Source of the DNA: Paramacrobiotus richtersi
Taxonomy: Eukaryota; Tardigrada; Eutardigrada; Parachela; Macrobiotidae
Reading direction: 5' to 3'
Assembly (NCBI GenBank): GCA_034698045.1
Contig: JAQGAU010001050.1
Coordinates: forward strand, 1-21,821
Length of the DNA stretch: 21,821 nt
Shown here: one piece after another, positions 10,501 through 17,472 of the stretch
Layout of the letters: every line of letters starts with the position of its first letter
How positions within the stretch are numbered: the first letter of the stretch is position 1
Position numbers and translations under genes: made by a program
Notes under the pieces: generated by a model
Databases searched by the model: none
Told to the model about the DNA's origin: nothing
What the model saw: only the letters and a program-made list of their open reading frames with translations

Positions 10501-11703
10501 GACAGCAATGTAGACCTGTGTCGAAAACACTTAAGAAAGTCAACCCCAGCGGCTTACAAATTATGGTAAAAATAATGGTTATGACGACAGTCATGAAACT
10601 GAAGTCAGGCTCTAGAGATACAGTTGGTGTCATAACACGCACATATTCTCCATTCGTCATGTTCATCCGCGCTGCACTGATCTGTAAAAACAGGTCCATA
10701 AGTGTGTAAGATTGTAAACAGTTTGGTTCCTCGTATCATTAGGCGTTACCATGAATTCCCGGAAAAACGCCGCGTGGCCGAAAAACAGCACGACTAAACA
10801 CAAAAGGAACATGTCTGTCCACGTATTCACATTTTTGGCCCGTATACACATAGGGACACTGACCTCTGCTGGTCTTTCGAATGTCATTGAGAGTCTGTCC
10901 AAAGTCGAAGTGCATCTCTTGTTTGAAGTTGAAGTATGTGTCTGTGGTGCCCGAAATCCTTACCACCGTTTGCTTGCTATTTGGGTATCTTTTCAGGTCA
11001 TCAAGAATATTGTCGCAAAGGAGAAAATAAAACGATGGCGACGTTTTGTCAAGGACGAAAAACGTTGTTGTCCAGCCATATTTATTGAGAATTTCGATGT
11101 ACAGTTCAGAAGTAACCGTATGAGGAAAGTAATTTGTTCCGATCCAGTTTGGATACAGTTGACGATTTCGAATACTATTACTGGCGGACATTCTGCAAAA
11201 CAAAAGTTACGGCATATCGATAACTAGGAGAGTGTTGTTGATTACGTGTTAATCCACAAGGTATTCCACTGCGCTTGAAAGTACGGCATCTCCGTGGTTT
11301 CAACGCAAGCTACAAATCAGAGTAACTGCGGCGGATCCTTTGCAGAATGTTAGACTACCAAGTTACAAGTGTTACCCGGTATTATGTACACAGTAAGGTC
11401 GCTTTCTTTCCGTTTGCAGTAGTGCCATTCCGAGACCATTCCAACGGCATTGTAGCCCAGATCAGGACAGGTCGGATAGTTGCGATTGTATAAATATTCG
11501 ATACTAAAGCGCATTGTACTATTATACTTCTTCTGCACATTCTCGGTGGCCACAGAGAACGCGGGACCCAGGTAGGGAATCGATCCAAAGCCAATGGGAG
11601 CAATACGTCCAACAAATACTAGACTGACATTCAGAAAGGCAACGCTGGCACTCAGTGGCAATATAGCGAAGATGACAATTATGATTTGTCTGCCTTTTTC
11701 CAT
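6757..11703 (-). CDS. Receptor-type guanylate cyclase, intact (copy B)
   Basis: Single-pass membrane guanylate cyclase converting GTP to cGMP under control of an extracellular domain. Exons, 5' to 3': 11376-11703, 11246-11309, 10864-11192, 10750-10793, 10643-10681, 10438-10515, 9975-10112, 9834-9884, 9587-9772, 9247-9385, 9104-9182, 8835-9021, 8649-8777, 8401-8589, 8011-8335, 7591-7921, 7317-7536, 7115-7250, 7008-7056, 6757-6940. They sum to 3225 nt with consistent phases, giving 1074 residues, a normal family length. Order: signal peptide 1 to about 22, ligand-binding-like domain to about 465, membrane helix about 471-490, kinase-homology domain about 492-800, linker, catalytic domain about 879-1074. 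The start is the ATG at 11703, also used by copy C. The donor of exon 12 (AAT|GTTCGT) is the least certain boundary. The ligand is unknown. A sensory or peptide receptor is plausible by family. Confidence 0.9.
7591..9021 (-). CDS. Copy B kinase-homology domain and dimerisation linker, exons 12-16
   Basis: Pseudokinase region between membrane and cyclase. The VAVK-like site reads PVTVT, so the ATP-anchoring Lys is Thr571. The HGNLKS catalytic-loop equivalent typical of receptor cyclases is YHGRIS, near residues 672-677, and no DFG is visible. Recognisable kinase-lobe blocks include FFGLSI, RGSLPDIF, LRFIHSS, DIYTSGLIIYEIL and LRSCWNP...QRPS. Exon 16 then encodes the signalling-helix linker with the run LVDTFIKRLADYASNLE and EEKRKCDDIIGQFLPR, equivalent to the family motif ending in LPR before the cyclase. 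Probably regulatory rather than a phosphotransferase. Confidence 0.85.
8336..8400 (-). other. GC-AG intron 14 of copy B
   Basis: Donor GAG|GCAAGT and acceptor TTATAG. The phase-0 join yields VDFLE then ALRFIHSS, as in copies A and C. No GT donor gives a conserved protein. Confidence 0.7.
9104..9182 (-). CDS. Copy B transmembrane exon 11
   Basis: Encodes the single membrane helix, LYAILAAVFVVAVVSWI, at about residues 473-489, flanked by the Cys-containing extracellular stem and by the juxtamembrane segment with DPWW. All three copies keep exactly 79 nt and the same phases (1 in, 2 out). The donor is GTGGGT. Confidence 0.88.
9247..11703 (-). CDS. Copy B extracellular ANF-receptor-like domain, exons 1-10
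   Basis: Begins with a signal peptide (IIIVIFAILPLSAS hydrophobic core) followed by LNVSLVFVGRIAP and PYLGPAFSVATENV, the usual start of a periplasmic-binding-protein-fold ligand domain. Later blocks such as SASNSIRNRQLYPNW, ELYIEILNKYGWTT, NMTNGEY and PFITLVDTYQAV follow the family order. Potential N-glycosylation sites include NVS, NST, NMT, NLT, NRT and NSS. The stem ends PPPNEPDCGY...LACQPS, matching the Cys pair before the helix in this family. Exon 3 is 24 bases longer than in A and C. Confidence 0.87.
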
Positions 11704-11755
11704 TTCGAAAGTTTGAGCATTCTTTTTCTCGGTTCTAGTTTGATAAACACGTATG
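11704..11755 (-). other. 5' UTR segment immediately before the copy B start codon
   Basis: Upstream of the ATG at 11703, copies B and C share a putative acceptor (CATTCAG in B, CTATCAG in C) followed by a CATACG motif, then about 50 bases to the ATG. This suggests that a non-coding leader exon is spliced here. Inferred from paralogue comparison only. Confidence 0.45.
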
Positions 11756-12084
11756 CTGAATGCTGCAGCGGAAACCGGATAATGAATGCTAAAGTGACAA
11801 GCTCATAAGTTTGACAATAAATGCGCCAGTATCACAGATTACAGATTAAATAAACCGAGAACCGAAAATAAGCCATGACCAAACGCATGATCCTATCGCA
11901 CGCAGCATCGCCTTTTTTGATATGTAGATGTATGGATGGGCTTCAGTGTGGTACACTACGGACTAATCATATTATGTACAATATTCATACCGTATACGCT
12001 TTGGTACTGGGCATTTCTAATACCAGATAGCCGAAACCCTGCCCTTACTGAAGCGAAAGACGTACCAGACCGAAGTTCATTAAA

Positions 12085-12310
12085 ACAGGACGGATCAGTT
12101 TCTGTAATGGATTCAGTGCCGCATCATTCTGGGATCAAGAATGCTGCCGGTAGTCCCGCAAAACCCACGCAATTCCATAAATATGTTATTTTTTCCTTTC
12201 TAGCGCAGAAGCCATCTCGTGGCACTCAGACGTCTGGTCAGGTTGACTTACCAACATTAGTCAGTACTTTTAATCAACTTAGGCTGCCAGCGAAATCCTT
12301 GTAACTCATT
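12085..12310 (-). promoter_or_regulatory. Conserved leader exon and first-intron block, copy B
   Basis: On the minus strand the order is TTCGCTGGCAGCC, TTGATTAAAAGTACTGAC, a donor GTTG|GTAAGTCAAC (GT at 12250-12251), GGAATTGCGTGGG at 12164-12176 and GATCCGTCCTGTTTTA at about 12080-12095. The same order and orientation recur upstream of copy C, and partly upstream of copy A. The leader exon would end at 12252, and its intron would be 11756-12251 (496 bp). It could hold core promoter or intronic regulatory sequence. No TATA box is obvious upstream of B. The plus-strand ORF over it (11936-12304) is unlikely to be a gene. Confidence 0.5.
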
Positions 12311-12929
12311 AATTAATTGAAAATCTAACAATCATTCACTTTCGGTACTGTCTACGTGCAAGCGTTTCTCGTAATGCCCGCCATTTACTGTACAGTAATT
12401 TAAAGTCATGTCTCGCCGAAAACAGAACGATCGTGAGCAAAAGTACCAGAACTTGCCCCAAAACAAAAGATGTTCTGTGAGCAGATATCTAGAATACCTG
12501 TTCCGTTTTATTTTACATTTGTGTGAACATTCGACTTTTCACTTTCGCCTTTTTTATGAACAGATGTGCGCTAAGCTTGGAAGTTATTCGCTCTACTTGC
12601 GAAAAATATTTCTGAAGTAAACGTAAAATATAAACGGCAGTTTCCCTGAGTAAAATGTTGCCTGACATGAAAAAAAGGACATTCTAAATTGAGTCTGTAA
12701 TTTTTTTGGTACTGTGGCGTTAATCTACAGTCTCTTTTGTTTTCGTAAGCTGCACCGTAGGGCTGCGTTAAGGCAACGTAAATTATGGAAGCAATTAATT
12801 AGTCGACCTTCTGTAGGCGAAGACGTGTCACGGTGGTAATTTTGCCCACCTTTTTTTTCTAGGGTTAATAAAAATTGTTTACTGTTTGTCTGCAACCGGA
12901 TAGCATCCCCTTTTTAGACAGAATTCACT
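12311..12929. other. Intergenic, nothing recognised
   Basis: AT-rich sequence with short homopolymers. It contains a 14-bp perfect palindrome TTACTGTACAGTAA at 12385-12398 and a plus-strand ORF of 70 codons at 12408-12620 that I do not recognise. Confidence 0.4.
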
Positions 12930-13315
12930 GGTTTTCCGCATTACTGCACCCAACCTGCCTAAGGCGAGCGTGGTAGTCAGAAAAGTCATTAACTAATTAC
13001 CCAGATAAAAACTGTTCTAAAATTTCTGCAAACGACGTTTCAGTAATCCATCGACGATCTCTCAACTGGTGTCACTGCTCTGCGGCAACAACCAATCACT
13101 CGAGACATCATCATCATGATTGGAACAGAGCTACACGTGCAGCAGAATCACGGTTACGAAACAAGGAACTGAAGTATCTGTAATGGGTACGCCCCCGACC
13201 CTTGCTGGCAACGCTTTCCGAACGCTGATTGAGAGGTCAGTCAGGATCAATAACCATGGCCAAATGCTTCGCGCTAACTTCGCCGGGAGGCCAAGCTGGG
13301 TACGATAATGTCCAT
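12930..13315 (+). repeat. Left arm of a long inverted repeat pair
   Basis: Matches the reverse complement of 15585-15940, at roughly 70 percent identity by eye. Matching blocks include TCATTAACTAATTACCC, TTTCTGCAAA, GGAACAGAGCTACACG, GTACGCC, GGTAACGCT-like and GCGCTAACTT. Partial conservation of translated blocks (RITV.KQ, GTP, GNA.R) suggests the arms may once have been coding. The arms enclose about 2.3 kb, so they could be long terminal inverted repeats of a DNA transposon, or a segmental inverted duplication. No transposase was found. Confidence 0.6.
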
Positions 13316-13456
13316 CCATATTCTGAACAGACATGTTTTTTCGAAAAACACATAAGGTTGACGACGTGTGTGGCATTGACGCTTAGACAATTTTTAGAAG
13401 CGCAGTCGAACAAGCAATCCAGATCTTCTTGCAAAATATGACCATTCCGTGACACG

Positions 13457-13810
13457 ATGTATAGAGCTCAGGGACAGAAACCGGCCGCCGCTGTGAATGC
13501 CGAAAAGATTCTGCAAATGATTTATGATGTGGAGTTACGTAAGAGTACGTATTCTGCGCATGGAGTGTGAGGTGCGTGCTATGTTTGATTCATTAGTAAT
13601 AATAACAGCTGGCCGGTGAGCTACTGAATTGTCAATGTGTTTTGTTCTTAGTATGACCATAGTTTTGTGGGCTTTGCACAATTGCAGACGGGCCTTCCCG
13701 ATTCCGAAAATGGGGAAACGTTCACGACGCCGACAAGAATGCTGAACATTTGGGTCATAACGGCGATGGGAGCTACCTGGGTAAAGGGGTGCGCTGTAGC
13801 AGTTATGTAG
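13457..13810 (+). CDS. Possible small spliced ORF of unknown function
   Basis: I do not recognise this. An ATG at 13457 opens a reading frame (MYRAQGQKPAAAVNAEKILQ...) that can be spliced at AC|GTATTC (13549) to an acceptor after CCATAG (13662) with matching phase. It continues FVGFAQLQTGLPDSENGE...MLNIWVITAMGATW and stops at 13808-13810, about 79 residues in total. Amino-acid composition looks protein-like and the frame stays open over the second segment. The reverse strand is also open there, however, and the splice sites are not strong. It lies between the inverted repeat arms, so it may belong to a mobile element or be chance. Confidence 0.22.
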
Positions 13811-14321
13811 GTGAGGGCTTTAGTTTTTTCCTTTCTGGCGGAGAGTTGTGATCGGACTTGGCCCGCATCAACTGCTGTTGCCTGTACAGTTCAAGTGGCA
13901 TGTTTTTGTCATATTCACGCGAAAACCGATCAGGTTTCCCTGTTTCCTTTTTGGTTACTGTAGTGTATTATAACTGTTGCCTTTACTAATGGCTCCTAGC
14001 AAAACTGTTTGATCCAGTTACTAATGCTTCTGTTTCTCAGTTATTTCTGAGTTCCTTACGAAACGGTACGATTCATTATTAAAGACGTAGATACACAAGT
14101 ACATTCGTATTCACATATACACCACAGTTAGCGGGTTACTTGCGATGCATGCGCCAACTGTGGCCAGGAAGAATAAGTGTGTAATTTTCTTCTGAAGATC
14201 TGTTTATTAATAGATGCAGATAGTCTTCTTGAATCTGAATTTAAACAGTAAAATGAATAGCAAAGGCTAATATAAAGCTCCCGCCTCTGCAACATCAACG
14301 TCCAGCGATGTACAAGAGCAA

Positions 14322-14422
14322 CTGGATGACCTTCTTGCCGTCCATTTCGTGATTTGACCGACCATCTGCAACACTGTGTCAATGTCGTTGGGATCATTAA
14401 AGGTCACGATTCCGAACCGCAT
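14322..14422 (-). pseudogene. Broken RRM-domain fragment
   Basis: On the minus strand, MRFGIVTFNDPNDIDTVLQ matches the RNP1 motif and following helix of an RNA-recognition motif (family form RGFGFVTF.DP..VD.VL). The expected next strand, HEMDGKKVIQ, appears about five codons on but in a different frame, which implies a frameshift. The flanking sequence does not give a clean rest of the domain. A weak IFGVPYN-like start near 14785-14815 could be its first strand. Most likely a decayed copy of a Musashi/hnRNP-type gene carried into this region. Confidence 0.45.
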
Positions 14423-14429
14423 TCAAGCT

Positions 14430-15584
14430 TGGCACTTCTTTGATATGGTAGTCTTTTCATTTATAGATGTATCGATGGTACGAATGTTCTCGGCGAAACG
14501 ATTTTATAGACAGCAACTGCCAACGTTTATTGATTCTGGAAATGCGCGTCACGGTAGTTTTCATCCTGATACACTCCGTGCACACCTTTTAAATCACCCA
14601 CCTACAGCGATGAATATGTGGCCAATAGGTGGCAGCACTTCGCTCAAAATATACATTGAACTGCGATTCATGCGAAATTTCGAAAGAAAAAACCGAAGTT
14701 GTGAGTTTGATGCCTGATTTGTTGCCTGCATAAGCGGTTGTTTTCCATAACTTGTGCTCCAGTTTGCTCGGCGCTATCCAAGTGAACGGCTTGATTATAC
14801 GGGACGCCAAAGATTTGGAGGATGAGATCGGTAACGATCAGTAACACCGAGGTTGTGCTCCGCTATTTTGCAGTGTGTTTTGCTCTAGTATTATTCATTC
14901 GTTCTCGCCGGATTTTCGCTTACAGTACACCATGTATTTGTATTGATTTTGTAATCGTGTGGATGGTACAATGTTCCGATTGTGGAAAAGAAGTTATTAT
15001 GAATGCGAGAAATATTACTCTACATGACCATTAAGTAGGGAACCGGTTGCCTGGACTTTAAGCGGTGATACATGTAAGCCACTGCAGTATGATAATCCAT
15101 ATCTAATTCAATGTCAGCCTTTCGTACGGCCAGCTGCGCCACCCATCAGCCCTGATAGAATAAAGCATCATGGCCTTGTTTTTTGAGCAGGTGGGTGCGG
15201 ACAGTACGATGAAAAAACAAAGTAATCTGCAGTGGAACCCCGAGGATTTGCATTTGTTAAATATCTTTTTATTCTTGTTTATTTTGCGTCCTGGTGGCTG
15301 GTGTTGATGACCTGATCATGATACTGCTCTTTTCAGTTACGATTTATTAAACATACAGTAGTTGTATCTTTTTACCAGTTGCCTATTGACTTAAGGTTCT
15401 TCTCTATGCATACGCATTATCAGGATCTGTTGTTCGTACTACATACATACAGCAAGTACAAAATTTTACAATCTATACATGTCAAGCCAATTAAATCATA
15501 CGCGTTATGTCTGGTTATCCTTGCAGTGTTAGGTGACGCCCTGACTGCATAGTTCATACGCGTTTTTAGAAGACGACAGTCTTA
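14430..15584. other. Intergenic, mostly unassigned
   Basis: Lies between the inverted repeat arms. Plus-strand ORFs at 14376-14717 and 14822-15034 are shadows or chance as far as I can tell. The only hint is the possible RRM first strand on the minus strand near 14785-14815. No tRNA or other RNA gene was seen. Confidence 0.35.
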
Positions 15585-15940
15585 ATGCAGTTTCGGTTCC
15601 CTGCAAAGTTAGCGCTCCAGTAAGCATTTCGCCACCAACAGTGATCCCGAGCTGACCTTTCAATCAATTTCTGAGAGCGTTACCAACAAACTTCATAGGC
15701 GTACCAATTATAGATACATAAATTCATTGTTTCGCAACCGTAATTCGCTGTCCGTGTAGCTCTGTTCCAGCCCCTGATGTCTCCAGCAACTGCTTATTGC
15801 AGTAGAGCAGTAACACCCGAAATCGTCCATGGATCACCGAAACGTTTTTTGCAGAAACTGTATAGCTGTTTCAGTCTGGGTCACTTAGTTGGGGTAATTA
15901 GTTAATGATGTTCCTGACTGCGACTGTAACCGGAAAATAA
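15585..15940 (-). repeat. Right arm of the long inverted repeat pair
   Basis: Reverse-complement partner of 12930-13315, keeping blocks such as GGTAATTAGTTAATG, TTTGCAGAAA and TAGCTCTGTTCCAG. In the translated direction shared with the left arm it carries in-frame stops. Relative to the left arm there are several small indels, including 5 bases near GCGCTAAC. The arm ends next to a minisatellite. Confidence 0.6.
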
Positions 15941-16157
15941 TGTCACCTTGTTCATAGAACAACCAGCAGCAGTGCTCCCTTTAACCAAGCACTTCCGACA
16001 GTAATGTCACCTTTAATCAAGAATTTCCGGCAATAATGTTACATTGTTCGTAGCATTACAGGCAGTAATGTACCCTTTAATCAAGCACTTCCGGTAAAAT
16101 GTCACCTTATTTTTAGCACTTCCGTCACTGATGTCCCCTTACTTCTCTGACAATAAT
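15930..16157 (+). repeat. 32-bp minisatellite, about seven degenerate copies
   Basis: Successive units start CCGG/CCGA/CAGG and run through a CAGTAATGTCACCTTTAATC-like core to AAGCACTT. Four internal units are exactly 32 bp; the last ones are shortened. One isolated unit start (CCGGCAATAATGT) lies at about 16349. Confidence 0.65.
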
Positions 16158-16549
16158 GAGATTGTCTTGCGGATGGAACTGGTAAGAAACAGTGATGGCC
16201 AGACCGGTGGCGGTGGCACCGCTGGGTGATAATCCTCGGGTTTCTCTGGTCACCTTGTGACTTGGGCAAAGATTGTCCTTCGTTTTAGCCGTTTGTCACC
16301 CGCCTGAGTGCAGCGGGTACGCTTTAGTGATAGTTACAAAAGGAACCCGGCAATAATGTGCGCCGAATTACAACGTTGCTCATAAGGATACATAGATTAC
16401 AGTAATCCGGTTCTTGGTGTGATTCCGCCGAGGGCATAACCTGAGTGTGCCCTAGTGTGCGATAGCTTTTCTGCATAGTTTCGGTCTCGTTCTACTTTCG
16501 GCGCTGCATGATATGTTATAGATGGCGGAAGGGATGAGACACGCTCGCA
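16158..16549. other. Region upstream of copy C, nothing firm
   Basis: Contains a short GC-rich hairpin-like run GGCGGTGGCACCGC near 16210 and an isolated minisatellite unit near 16349. The minus-strand ORF at 16397-16603 overlaps the leader region of copy C and is not supported. Confidence 0.35.
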
Positions 16550-16557
16550 TATAAAAA
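16550..16557 (+). promoter_or_regulatory. Candidate TATA box of copy C
   Basis: TATAAAAA lies about 30 bases before the start of the conserved leader exon (about 16580). Position relative to the leader donor at 16628 is plausible. Copies A and B show no clear counterpart, so confidence is limited. Confidence 0.35.
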
Positions 16558-16579
16558 TCGCCGTGAATGACTGAACTAC

Positions 16580-16712
16580 AGAGTCAGCTAACATCCCACG
16601 CAATTAAGAGTGTACTGGCTGACATTTGTAAGTCAATATAATTAGGGAATTGCGTGGGTCTCTGGGACTTCCCGCATGAAGCCTTTTAAGAAAGCGATCC
16701 GTTCCTGTTTAG
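16580..16712 (+). promoter_or_regulatory. Leader exon and first-intron block of copy C
   Basis: The leader exon would end at 16627 with donor ACATTT|GTAAGTCAATA and splice to an acceptor CTATCAG ending at 17414, 58 bases before the ATG. Downstream of the donor are GGAATTGCGTGGG (16646-16658) and GATCCGTTCCTGTTTA (about 16698-16713), both shared with copy B in the same order. An inverted copy CCCACGCAATT at 16596-16606 faces the GCGTGGG motif. The block probably descends from the ancestral upstream region. Confidence 0.5.
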
Positions 16713-16806
16713 CACAATAGTTTCTCCTCTGGATGGCGTTTCCCTTCAGTAAGAGCTGAGTTTTGAAGTGACCCTTAACAATGGCGCCGCCCATTTCGAC
16801 TGGTAA

Positions 16807-17097
16807 AACGGCGCGGTAACATTTCGTACCTTGGAACAAAAGGCACACCGGCGCCAAATGACGCTCTGGCCGAAACGGCAGCCACAGAAAAACGGCGCTC
16901 TTCGCCCTTTCACCGAACCAGCGCTAGAATACGACTGCGGTTTCCGGCGCTGTCAAAAAAAACGAAATACATTTTGTAATGTTTACTCAAACTCGCCGTT
17001 TCGGCAACGGCGTCGTTTCGCCCGAGCGCCCTATTGCGCGCACCGTTGTTATGTCATACCGCACCGTTGTTACGCTTCGAAATGCACGGCGCCGTTA
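16807..17097. mobile_element. GC-rich palindromic element in the copy C first intron
   Basis: The ends are inverted (AACGGCGC...ATTTCG at the left, CGAAAT...GGCGCCGTT at the right). Internal inverted partners are CCGAAACGGC (about 16870) and GCCGTTTCGG (about 16994). The right part holds a 21-bp direct repeat starting CGCACCGTTGTTA at about 17039 and 17060. Copy C's leader intron (16628-17414, 787 bp) is about 291 bp longer than copy B's (496 bp), close to this element's length, so it looks like an insertion. A TATATAAA at its right edge is probably part of the element. No ORF of its own. Confidence 0.5.
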
Positions 17098-17321
17098 TAT
17101 AAACTGTAATCCTCTTCGTTCTAGCTAACCAGTTGACAAATGCTCCGTACAGAACAGTACTGTACTGCACATGCGCATCTCCTAAACAGCCTGCGATTGG
17201 CTTTGGGGCGTACCCTTTCGACTCTCTGCGTCTGCCCGTTTCAACCAACGGTGGAATGTAGTTCGCGTGGCATTGCGCCCTGTGCTTGATTCAGTTTTGG
17301 CACCCCACTAAGGGCCCACTT

Positions 17322-17360
17322 ACACTGTGCTACTGGTGGAACTTTTTTTCAACACAGTGT
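17322..17360 (+). repeat. Stem-loop near the end of the copy C first intron
   Basis: Perfect 8-bp inverted repeat, ACACTGTG at 17322-17329 and CACAGTGT at 17353-17360, separated by 23 bases. Function unknown. Confidence 0.4.
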
Positions 17361-17472
17361 TGCGTTCATATTCATGTCACTTTGGGGCTGACTATCTTGT
17401 TTACTGCCTATCAGTATGCATACGCGTATAAGCAACTGACAAGCGACAAAACGAACTCGTGAAGCTTCCATA

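Noticed and set aside
10751-11227. 158-codon plus-strand ORF opposite copy B
   Set aside because: It lies antisense to exons 3 and 4 of copy B, which match paralogues in the other direction.
11936-12304. 122-codon plus-strand ORF with a hydrophobic stretch upstream of copy B
   Set aside because: It overlaps the leader exon and intron block shared with copies A and C, and the reading frame is not kept in the homologous block of copy A. Probably chance.
16642-16857. 71-codon minus-strand ORF upstream of copy C
   Set aside because: It spans part of the conserved intron block and the edge of the palindromic element. The counterpart near B does not encode a similar protein.
17096-17103. TATATAAA as the copy C promoter
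   Set aside because: It lies at the edge of the inserted palindromic element and inside the inferred first intron. The TATAAAAA at 16550 fits the leader exon better.
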